Part shown: piece after piece, positions 51,847-59,581 of the stretch
Layout of the letters: the number at the start of each line of letters is the position of its first letter
Position numbering within the stretch: position 1 is the first letter of the stretch
NCBI GenBank assembly: GCA_902779785.1
Contig: CACZDC010000004.1
Coordinates: forward strand, 1 to 64,000
DNA: 64,000 nucleotides
Reading direction: 5' to 3'
Origin: an uncultured Bacteroidia bacterium
GTDB taxonomy: Bacteria > Bacteroidota > Bacteroidia > Bacteroidales > UBA932
Notes under the pieces: model-generated
Seen by the model: the letters and a program-made list of their open reading frames with translations, nothing else
What the model was told of the DNA's origin: nothing
Databases searched by the model: none
Position numbers and translations under genes: made by a program

Positions 51847-52707
51847 ATGTGGTGGACTCTGGCATTCCTTTCCGCCGCCCTGCTCGGCGGATATGATTCT
51901 TTCAAGAAGATTTCCTTGAAAGACAATCCCGTCATCCCCGTTCTTTTCCTCAACACACTCCTCTCGGCGGCCATTTTCTCTCCTTTCCTCTTTTCAACGG
52001 GTTTCGGCAGCTGGGGCATCCAGCGATATATCCTCTTGAAAAGCGTCCTGGTGCTCTCCTCCTGGATTGCAGGCTATTTCGCAATGAAGAATCTGCCGCT
52101 GACGCTTGTCGGTCCGGTCAACGCCACCCGCCCGGTACTGGTTCTTCTCGGCGCCATCTTCCTTTTCGGAGAAAAGCTGAATCTGCTTCAGTGGGCGGGA
52201 GTCATGCTGGCTATGGTCGCATACTTCCTGATGCGCCTGAGCGGAAAGAAGGAAGGCTTCGGCGCCGGCAACAAATGGATCGTATGCCTCATACTCGCCG
52301 TCATTCTCGGAGCGGCCAGCGGGCTGTACGACAAGTACTTGATGTCGCCCGCCTGCCTTGGCCTGGACCGTTCGCAGGTACTCGCCTGGTACACGCTTTA
52401 CCAGGCAGGGATAATGGGCATAGTGCTAGTCCTTACTTGGCGCTCATCGCGGTCACGGCCCTTGAAATGGAGATGGTCCATACCCCTTATCAGCATCTTC
52501 CTCTGCGGGGCGGACTATGTCTATATGCAGGCCCTGTCTCAGCCGGGCGCCCTGATTGCCGTCGTATCAATGATCCGCCGCGGCAGCGTCCTGGTCAGTT
52601 TCGCCATCGGCGTCCTAGTCTTGAAAGAGCGCAATATCCGCTCCAAGGCCGTCGACCTCGCCCTGCTCCTTCTCAGTATGGTCCTTCTCTATCTTGGGTC
52701 AAAATAG
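51847..52707 (+). CDS. EamA family transporter
   Basis: The 286-residue protein has about ten membrane helices in two EamA halves (3-135 and 145-284), with SAALLGGYDSFKKISLKDNP at the start and LTLVGPVNATRPVLVLLGAIFLFGEKLNLLQWAGVML at the end of the first half. The second half has QALSQPGALIAVVSMIRRGSVLVSFAIGVLVLKERN. It is a different subgroup from the EamA protein in the glycan locus. The substrate is unknown. A TAAGTTTG -7 element lies 17 nt before the ATG. Confidence 0.88.
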   Translation: MWWTLAFLSAALLGGYDSFKKISLKDNPVIPVLFLNTLLSAAIFSPFLFSTGFGSWGIQRYILLKSVLVLSSWIAGYFAMKNLPLTLVGPVNATRPVLVLLGAIFLFGEKLNLLQWAGVMLAMVAYFLMRLSGKKEGFGAGNKWIVCLILAVILGAASGLYDKYLMSPACLGLDRSQVLAWYTLYQAGIMGIVLVLTWRSSRSRPLKWRWSIPLISIFLCGADYVYMQALSQPGALIAVVSMIRRGSVLVSFAIGVLVLKERNIRSKAVDLALLLLSMVLLYLGSK

Positions 52708-52791
52708 TTTTTTTCTTTTCCGCAGCCGACATTGTTCCCAAGTTGAAAAAAAAACGCTAACTTAGTGGCGGCTAAGGCTAAAAGAATAATT

Positions 52792-53421
52792 ATGAAAAAC
52801 TGTATAGCAATGATTATGCTCAGCGCTGCAATACTCAGCTCCTGCAGCGGAAACGTGACGGGGAATGCTCCGGCAGAAAATGAAGTCATCGCCGCGATAA
52901 TGGGCAGACGCTCCATCCGCAAATATCAGGACAAGGCGGTTCCGAGGGAACTGCTTGAAAAGGTCGCGGTATGCGGCATCAACGCCCCGAACGCACGCAA
53001 CGCCCAGAACTGGGAAGTGCGGATAGTGGATAGCCCCGAATTCATAGACGGGGTCACGAAAGTGTTCCTGAAAGAGGCCCCGGATGCCGCGGCACGCAAC
53101 TCCTACTTCAAAAACGTGTTCCGCAACGCTCCTGCAATCATCTGCGTCGCCGGCGCGGAAGGCCGTTTTACGGACATTGACTGCGGACTTATGGGAGAGA
53201 ATATGATGCTCGCAGCCTACTCGCTCGGGCTCGGGACCTGCTGCCTGGGCGGTCCCGTGGACCTTCTGATGAACAATCCCGAGGCTCGGCCCTTCTACGA
53301 CGCCCTGCAATTCTCTGAAGGCTATTCGCTGCGTTACATCCTTGCGATCGGCTGGCCGGAAGAGGCTCCGGAAGCAAAGAGTCGCGACGCATCCAAGATA
53401 CGCTTCGTAGAATTCCAATAA
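52792..53421 (+). CDS. nitroreductase family lipoprotein
   Basis: I use the ATG at 52792 (MKNCIAMIMLSAAILSSC), which gives a lipoprotein signal; the upstream GTG codon lies in a TAACTTAG -7-like element. The 209-residue protein has the nitroreductase FMN signature (IMGRRSIRKYQDKAVPRELLEKVAVCGINAPNARNAQNWEVRIV, about 37-80), DCGLMGENMMLAAYSLGLGTCCLGG near 131-155 and LRYILAIGWPEEAPEAK near the end. An exported flavoenzyme is unusual; it would need FMN outside the cytoplasm, or the lipobox is incidental. It is directly before radA (1-nt gap). Confidence 0.88.
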   Translation: MKNCIAMIMLSAAILSSCSGNVTGNAPAENEVIAAIMGRRSIRKYQDKAVPRELLEKVAVCGINAPNARNAQNWEVRIVDSPEFIDGVTKVFLKEAPDAAARNSYFKNVFRNAPAIICVAGAEGRFTDIDCGLMGENMMLAAYSLGLGTCCLGGPVDLLMNNPEARPFYDALQFSEGYSLRYILAIGWPEEAPEAKSRDASKIRFVEFQ

Positions 53422-53422
53422 T

Positions 53423-54793
53423 ATGGCGAGCGGAATAAAAAAGACAAAATCCGTATGGTTCTGTTCGAACTGCGGAAATGAATACTCCAAGTGGTTGGGA
53501 CGCTGTCCGGCCTGCGGGGAATGGAACTCTATGGTGGAGAAGGAAGTGGTGACCGGGAAGGGCCCCGCCGCCGCAATCACTGTCCCCGGCGGCGGAGAGA
53601 AGCCCCTGCGGCTGAAAGATGTCAGCGCCTCGACGGAAGACAGGCTTTCCCTCGGGAGCGCCGAGGTGGACAGGCTTCTCGGAGGCGGAATCGTGAAGGG
53701 TTCTCTCGTGCTTATGGGCGGAGAGCCGGGCATAGGCAAGTCCACCCTTTCGCTCCAGATTCCCCTCTCCCGCCCCGATCTCAAGACCCTGTATGTCACC
53801 GGCGAGGAGAGCGTGAGGCAGGTAAAGATGCGGGCGGACCGTCTCGGCGGCGACGCCTCCAACTGCTTCATCTACAGTGAAACGCTGATGGACAACATCC
53901 TGGAGCAGATAAAGGAAACCGCCCCGGATCTGGTGATCGTGGATTCGGTCCAGACGATGTACTGCCAGAGAGTGGAATCCACCGCCGGAAGCGTCACGCA
54001 GATAAAAGAGGTCGCCGCAAGCCTTCTGAGGACCGCGAAAGAAAGCGGCATCCCCATCATCCTGATTGGCCATATCACCAAGGAAGGGGCCATCGCCGGG
54101 CCTAAACTTCTGGAACATATCGTCGACGTCGTGCTGCAGTTCGAGGGCGAAAACCGCGGCGCATACCGGGTCCTGAGAAGCATCAAGAACCGTTTCGGCT
54201 CGACCTCCGAACTCGCCGTATTCGAAATGACCGGCAAGGGACTCCGCGAAGTGTCCAACCCCTCCGAACTGCTGATCCCCGTCCACGAAGACGGCCTCAG
54301 CGGAACGGCCATCAGCGCAATGCTGGACGGCAACCGCCCCTTTATGTTCGAGGTCCAGGCCCTGGTCTCGTCGGCGGTCTATGGCACCGCGCAGAGAAGT
54401 GCGACCGGCTTCGACGTGCGCCGCCTGAATATGCTCCTGGCCGTGCTGGAGCGGCGTGCAGGCTTCAAACTGGCCCAGAAAGACGTCTTCCTCAATATGG
54501 CCGGAGGCCTGAAAATCACCGACCCGGCCTGCGACCTGGCGGTGGTCGTTTCGGTGCTGTCCTCCAATTTCGATTATCCCATTCCGAAGGACGTCTGTTT
54601 CGCCGGTGAGGTCGGCCTCAGCGGAGAAATCCGTCCCGTATCGCAGGCAGAGCGCCGTGCCACGGAAGCCGCCCGACTCGGATTCAAAAGAATCTTCGTA
54701 TCATCCTATACCCATTTCGACCGTAAGCCTGAGGGAGTGGAAGTGGTGAAAGTCGCCGACATTCCGGCACTGGTCAGAAACCTGTTCAAATAA
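53423..54793 (+). CDS. radA: DNA repair protein RadA
   Basis: The 456-residue RecA-like branch-migration protein begins with a C4 zinc finger (WFCSNCGNEYSKWLGRCPACGEWNSM, Cys at about 11, 14, 26 and 29), followed by Walker A GEPGIGKST near 98-106, Walker B LVIVDSVQTM near 173-182, the KNRFGSTSE signature near 256-264 and a Lon-like C-terminal domain (from about 290, EVQALVSSAVYGTAQRSATGFDVRRLNMLLAVLERR). All RadA hallmarks are present. Its stop overlaps the deformylase start (TAATG). Confidence 0.97.
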   Translation: MASGIKKTKSVWFCSNCGNEYSKWLGRCPACGEWNSMVEKEVVTGKGPAAAITVPGGGEKPLRLKDVSASTEDRLSLGSAEVDRLLGGGIVKGSLVLMGGEPGIGKSTLSLQIPLSRPDLKTLYVTGEESVRQVKMRADRLGGDASNCFIYSETLMDNILEQIKETAPDLVIVDSVQTMYCQRVESTAGSVTQIKEVAASLLRTAKESGIPIILIGHITKEGAIAGPKLLEHIVDVVLQFEGENRGAYRVLRSIKNRFGSTSELAVFEMTGKGLREVSNPSELLIPVHEDGLSGTAISAMLDGNRPFMFEVQALVSSAVYGTAQRSATGFDVRRLNMLLAVLERRAGFKLAQKDVFLNMAGGLKITDPACDLAVVVSVLSSNFDYPIPKDVCFAGEVGLSGEIRPVSQAERRATEAARLGFKRIFVSSYTHFDRKPEGVEVVKVADIPALVRNLFK

Positions 54794-55425
54794 TGCAAGT
54801 CAAGAATCTTTTCCGTAGCCTAGCTATTGCCTTTCTGGCCCTTTTGGCCATACTGACCATAATAGGAATCCTTCGCCGGGACCACAATGGATGGACGGAG
54901 TCGGAAAAAGCCTTAATCCTCCGCCAGGACTCCCTGATGAATGTCACGCTGATGCCAAAGGACAGCGCCATTCTGCGTTCAAAAGCAGCGGAACTCACCC
55001 CGCGGATGCTCCGTAGCCGCGAAACCAAAGAATTGGTAGCCAAGATGTTATACACCGTACGCCATCCTTCCCAGGACGGAGTTGGAATCGCCGCCCCGCA
55101 GGTCGGGATCAGCCGCCGAATAATCTGCGTCCAGCGCTTCGACCTGCCGGGAGACCCCTTCAAGGCCTGCCTGAACCCGGTGATTGACACGCTCTTCGGA
55201 GAAATGGCCCCCGGAAGGGAAGGCTGTCTGTCCATCCCCGACAAACGTGGCATAGTCACCCGCCACCAGGGAGCGGTGCTCTCATACACTGACGCAGAAA
55301 CACTTGAATATCACCGCGAGACTATAGAAGGTTTCACCGCCGTCATAGTCCAGCACGAATGCGACCATCTGGACGGGATCCTCTACACCGACCGCGCAGA
55401 CTCCCTGTGGACAGTGTCCGATTAG
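54793..55425 (+). CDS. def: peptide deformylase with N-terminal membrane anchor
   Basis: The 210-residue protein contains all three deformylase motifs: GVGIAAPQVG (motif 1, about 95-104), EGCLSIPD (motif 2 with the Cys ligand, about 142-149) and QHECDHLDG (motif 3 with HExxH, about 187-195). Unlike the normal soluble enzyme it has a basic N-terminus and a hydrophobic helix (about residues 6-27, LFRSLAIAFLALLAILTIIGIL). Either it is tethered to the inner membrane or exported. It overlaps radA by 1-2 nt. Confidence 0.93.
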   Translation: MQVKNLFRSLAIAFLALLAILTIIGILRRDHNGWTESEKALILRQDSLMNVTLMPKDSAILRSKAAELTPRMLRSRETKELVAKMLYTVRHPSQDGVGIAAPQVGISRRIICVQRFDLPGDPFKACLNPVIDTLFGEMAPGREGCLSIPDKRGIVTRHQGAVLSYTDAETLEYHRETIEGFTAVIVQHECDHLDGILYTDRADSLWTVSD

Positions 55426-55472
55426 CGGCCCTGCAAAGTTTCTCCTCCGCTGTTTAAAAAACAAGACTTTTC

Positions 55473-55503
55473 ATTGTCTTGTCAAATTAATTGCATACCT
55501 TTG
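55473..55503 (+). promoter_or_regulatory. promoter of the glnN-glmS-DUF4954 operon
   Basis: ATTG (55473-55476), a 19-bp spacer and TACCTTTG (55496-55503) fit the Bacteroidetes consensus with one mismatch. The glnN start codon lies 55 nt downstream. Confidence 0.75.
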
Positions 55504-55558
55504 TTCCCCGGAATTTCTGTCGCCGTACAGATAATTCCGGTTTTTACATATTCACACA

Positions 55559-57733
55559 ATGGCTACATTCCGTGAAAGGGCGCTCGCCGTGGCGTCCTCA
55601 CGCAGTTCCGGGAGGTTCTGCGTGGAACAAGGGCCGATTTCGACGTACTTCGGCCAGAATGTGTTCACTGTGGAGACCATGCGGAAATATCTTCCCGCCA
55701 AAGCCTTCACAGCAGTATTGGAGGCCCGTCAGAACGGGCTCAAAATCGAAAGGGCTATCGCAGACGAAATTGCCTCGGGCATGAAGACCTGGGCGATGGA
55801 GCGCGGAGCAACCCATTTTACCCACCTTTTCCAACCGCTTACCGGCGCGACCGCCGAAAAACACGAAGCATTTGTCGTCCCCGGAGACAACGGGATAGCG
55901 ATGGAACAGTTCCGCGGCGCGGCACTGGTCCAGCAGGAGCCGGACGCATCAAGTTTCCCCAGCGGAGGCCTCAGGAACACTTTCGAGGCGCGTGGATATA
56001 CTGCATGGGACTCAACCTCGCCGGTATTCGTCCTGGACGGGACCCTTTGCATTCCCTCCGTTTTCGTGTCTTACAACGGAGAGGCTCTGGACATGAAACT
56101 GCCCTCTCTGCGCTCCATTCATTCCATTGACAAAGCCGCTACCCGAGTAGCCGCATATTTCGATCCTTCAGTCACTTCCGTAAAAGTTAACATAGGGCTG
56201 GAACAAGAATATTTCCTTGTGGACGAAGCCCTTTACAATTCCCGTCCGGACCTCCAACTCTGCGGCCGCACGGTCATCGGACACACTTCCGCGAAGGACC
56301 AGCAACTGGAAGACCACTATTTCGGAGCCATTCCTTCCCGGGTCATCGCTTTCATGAAAGATTTCGAGACCGAGGCTTACAAACTTGGAATCCCGCTCCA
56401 TACAAGGCATAACGAAGTGGCCCCGGGCCAGTTCGAATGCGCACCAATATTTTCGGAGATCACGCAGGCGATTGACCAAAACATGCTTCTGATGATTGTC
56501 ATGCAGAAAGTGGCGGAAAAGCACGAACTAAAGGTCATCCTCCACGAGAAGCCTTTCAACGGCATAAACGGCAGCGGGAAGCATTGTAACTGGTCTCTCT
56601 GCACGGACGGCGGCGTCAATCTGCTTTCCCCGGGAAAGACAGCCGACGGGAAACTGCGTTTTCTCTCTTTCTACAGTTGTGTGCTCAAGGCCCTAGCCGA
56701 GCATAATCACCTGCTCATGGCCTCCGTGTGTTCTCTGGGCAATACCTGGCGGCTGGGCGGAAACGAAGCGCCTCCGGCCATACTGTCAGTCTTTTCAGGT
56801 TCCACTCTGGCTAAAGTCTTCGAAGCCATCCTCAAGATGGAAAGCGTGGACTGGGAGTCTGGAGCCAAGAGCATCAGCATAGTCGGGTCAATCCCTGAGA
56901 TTATTCTTGACAATACAGACCGTAACCGCACCTCTCCTTTCGCTTTCACAGGGAATCGCTTTGAATTCAGGGCGTTGGGCTCTTCGGCCAACCCGGCCAG
57001 CGCCACTTTCGTCCTGAACAGCATTGTCTCGGACAGCCTGAGCCTCTTCGCCGACAAGGTGGACAAACTTCTTGCAGATGGCGAGGAAAAGGAAAAAGCC
57101 ATACTTACAGTTATACGGGAGTTCCTGGAAGCCGCCAGGCCGATAATGTTTGAAGGGAACGGCTACAGCAGGGAATGGCAGGAAGAATCGGCCAGACGTG
57201 GACTTCGTTCCGTCGGTAATGCCGCCGAGGCTTTCCACGCTTTCCAGGAAGATTCATCGGTAAAAGTGCTCACTTCGACGGGCGTTCTCTCGAAAGGAGA
57301 AATCGAGGCCCGGGTGGAAGTGATGGAGGAAACTTTCGTGAAAAAACTCCAGATAGAAGCCAGGGTGATGGGAGATATCTGTCTTAACCATATCATCCCT
57401 GCAGCCATCTCCTATCAAAACGTGCTGGCCCGGAACCTGAAGGCCTGCAGTGATATTTTCGGAGACGAAGCCCCGTCTCTGAGCAAGGCGGCGGCAAAGA
57501 GTTTCCGTGAGATATCCACCCTCGTCAACTCCCTCAGCGACGGCATAACTGATTTGGTGGAAACCAGGAAAAAAGCCAACAGGGTCGAGAACATGTCCGA
57601 GAGGGCTATCCGGTACTCCACGGAAGTGATGCAGCGTATGTCAAAAGTCAGGGAAGCGGCGGACCGTCTGGAAATGCTGGTCGACGACGCTTGCTGGCCT
57701 CTTCCCAAATACCGTGAACTCTTATCCTTGTAG
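55559..57733 (+). CDS. glnN: type III glutamine synthetase
   Basis: The 724-residue enzyme makes glutamine from glutamate and ammonia with ATP. Length and motifs are those of GSIII, not GSI: FGQNVFTVETMRKYLPAKAF near 21-40, FTHLFQPLTGATAEKHEAFV near 82-101, NIGLEQEYFLVDEALY near 211-226, HNEVAPGQFECAPIFSEITQAIDQN near 285-309, NGINGSGKHCNWSLCTDGGVNLLSPG near 340-365 and TGNRFEFRALGSSANPASATF near 465-485. Type III enzymes are typical of Bacteroidetes. First gene of an operon with glmS, 3 nt apart. CATG words are frequent in it, in contrast to genes outside this block. Confidence 0.97.
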   Translation: MATFRERALAVASSRSSGRFCVEQGPISTYFGQNVFTVETMRKYLPAKAFTAVLEARQNGLKIERAIADEIASGMKTWAMERGATHFTHLFQPLTGATAEKHEAFVVPGDNGIAMEQFRGAALVQQEPDASSFPSGGLRNTFEARGYTAWDSTSPVFVLDGTLCIPSVFVSYNGEALDMKLPSLRSIHSIDKAATRVAAYFDPSVTSVKVNIGLEQEYFLVDEALYNSRPDLQLCGRTVIGHTSAKDQQLEDHYFGAIPSRVIAFMKDFETEAYKLGIPLHTRHNEVAPGQFECAPIFSEITQAIDQNMLLMIVMQKVAEKHELKVILHEKPFNGINGSGKHCNWSLCTDGGVNLLSPGKTADGKLRFLSFYSCVLKALAEHNHLLMASVCSLGNTWRLGGNEAPPAILSVFSGSTLAKVFEAILKMESVDWESGAKSISIVGSIPEIILDNTDRNRTSPFAFTGNRFEFRALGSSANPASATFVLNSIVSDSLSLFADKVDKLLADGEEKEKAILTVIREFLEAARPIMFEGNGYSREWQEESARRGLRSVGNAAEAFHAFQEDSSVKVLTSTGVLSKGEIEARVEVMEETFVKKLQIEARVMGDICLNHIIPAAISYQNVLARNLKACSDIFGDEAPSLSKAAAKSFREISTLVNSLSDGITDLVETRKKANRVENMSERAIRYSTEVMQRMSKVREAADRLEMLVDDACWPLPKYRELLSL

Positions 57734-57736
57734 GCC

Positions 57737-59581
57737 ATGTGTGGAATAGTAGGTTATGTAGGTGAGCGTCAGGCATGTCCTGTCATCATCAAGGGTCTTC
57801 ACCGTCTGGAATACAGAGGATATGACAGCGCAGGGGTGGCCATAGTCCATCCTGACGGAGTAATCGACATTCACAAGTGCAAAGGCAAGGTTTCCGGCCT
57901 GGAAGCATTCCTCGCGGGGAAGGATAGCAGCGGGACCATAGGCATAGGGCACACCCGCTGGGCTACGCACGGCGAGCCGAATGACATAAATGCCCATCCG
58001 CACTTTTCCCGTTCCGGGGAAATCGCTCTTATCCATAATGGAATAATAGAGAATTTCCGGGTACTCAGAGATGCCCTTCGGACCAATGGTTTTACTTTCC
58101 GCAGCAGCACTGACTCGGAAGTGCTGGTGAATCTGATAGAATATGTCCGCGAATCGGGAAAATGCAGCCTGGAAGAGGCTGTCCGTGTCGCGCTGAAACA
58201 GGTTGTCGGGGCCTATGCGATTGCCATTGTGGAAAAGGGAAACACTTCGCGCATCATCGCCGCCAGGAAGAGCAGTCCCATGGCCATAGGAATAGGCGAT
58301 GGGGAATATTTCCTCTCCTCCGACGCTGCGTCCATCATTGACTACACGCAGGATTTCGTGTACCTGAAAGACAATGAGGTCGCGGTCATTGAGAAGGGTA
58401 AGCCTCTGCATATCATGAATCTGGACGGAAAGGACAGCAAGGTCGCCGTGCAGAAATTGAAAATGTCGATATCCCAACTGGAGAAAGGCGGTTTCGACCA
58501 TTTCATGCTCAAGGAAATCTATGAGCAGCCGGAAACCCTGGAGGACTGTGTCCGCGGCCGGGTGATTCCCGACAGCAAGGAAATAGTCCTTTCGGGCGTC
58601 CTTAACAACAAAGAGAAGTTCCTCAAAGCCCGGAGAATCATATTCGTTGCATGTGGAACTTCCTGGCACGCATCCCTAATAGGCGAACACCTTATAGAAA
58701 ATATGTGCCGCATCCCGGTCGAGGTGGAGTACGCTTCGGAATTCCGTTATAGGAATCCCATACTCTACCCGGACGATATTGTGATTGCCGTATCCCAGTC
58801 CGGCGAAACTGCCGACACTCTTGCCGCCGTGGATCTGGCCCGTAAGGCCGGGGCATTCATCTATGGAATCTGCAATGTGGTCGGCTCGTCCATTCCCCGG
58901 GCGACCGATTCCGGAACTTATATCCACGTAGGCCCGGAGATCGGCGTCGCTTCGACCAAGGCCTTTACCGGCCAGGTGACCGTGATGACCATGCTCGCCC
59001 TTCTGGTCGGCCGCCTTCGCGGGACCATAGAAGAGGGCTATTATCACCGTGTCGCGCAAGCCATTCTGGAACTCCCGGCGACCATCCGCGAGGCGCTCAA
59101 TACGGCGGAGCCGGTTTCGGCACTTGCCCGCACCTTCACCTATGCCCATAATTTCATCTATCTGGGCCGTGGCTACAATTATCCTACTGCGCTGGAGGGA
59201 GCCTTGAAGCTTAAGGAAATATCCTATATCCACGCGGAAGGGCTTCCCGCGGCCGAAATGAAACATGGTCCCATTGCCTTGATCGACTCGGAAATGCCCA
59301 CTGTGGCTATAGCCACGCTCGACAAAACCTATGAGAAGACGCTGTCCAACATAGAGGAGATAAAGGCCCGCGGTGGGAAAATCATCGCCATTGTTTCCAA
59401 AGGCGACGATCTGGTCCGCCGGAGCGCGGATTATTGTATCGAGGTCCCGTCCACAGTAGAATGCCTGATGCCACTAGTCTCCGTAATCCCACTGCAACTT
59501 CTGGCTTATTACATAGCCACTTACAAAGGCCGCAACGTGGATCAGCCCAGGAATCTTGCAAAATCAGTAACCGTTGAATGA
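57737..59581 (+). CDS. glmS: glutamine-fructose-6-phosphate aminotransferase (isomerising)
   Basis: The 614-residue enzyme makes glucosamine-6-phosphate, the first step to UDP-GlcNAc. The N-terminal glutaminase starts with the nucleophile Cys2 (MCGIVGYVG) and includes GHTRWATHGEPNDINAHPH near 74-92. The two SIS domains contain FVACGTSWHASLIGEHLIE near 301-319 and SQSGETADTLAAVDLAR near 355-371, and the C-terminus ends PRNLAKSVTVE. The supply of glutamine by glnN, directly upstream, fits the reaction. Its stop overlaps the next start by 4 nt. Confidence 0.98.
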   Translation: MCGIVGYVGERQACPVIIKGLHRLEYRGYDSAGVAIVHPDGVIDIHKCKGKVSGLEAFLAGKDSSGTIGIGHTRWATHGEPNDINAHPHFSRSGEIALIHNGIIENFRVLRDALRTNGFTFRSSTDSEVLVNLIEYVRESGKCSLEEAVRVALKQVVGAYAIAIVEKGNTSRIIAARKSSPMAIGIGDGEYFLSSDAASIIDYTQDFVYLKDNEVAVIEKGKPLHIMNLDGKDSKVAVQKLKMSISQLEKGGFDHFMLKEIYEQPETLEDCVRGRVIPDSKEIVLSGVLNNKEKFLKARRIIFVACGTSWHASLIGEHLIENMCRIPVEVEYASEFRYRNPILYPDDIVIAVSQSGETADTLAAVDLARKAGAFIYGICNVVGSSIPRATDSGTYIHVGPEIGVASTKAFTGQVTVMTMLALLVGRLRGTIEEGYYHRVAQAILELPATIREALNTAEPVSALARTFTYAHNFIYLGRGYNYPTALEGALKLKEISYIHAEGLPAAEMKHGPIALIDSEMPTVAIATLDKTYEKTLSNIEEIKARGGKIIAIVSKGDDLVRRSADYCIEVPSTVECLMPLVSVIPLQLLAYYIATYKGRNVDQPRNLAKSVTVE

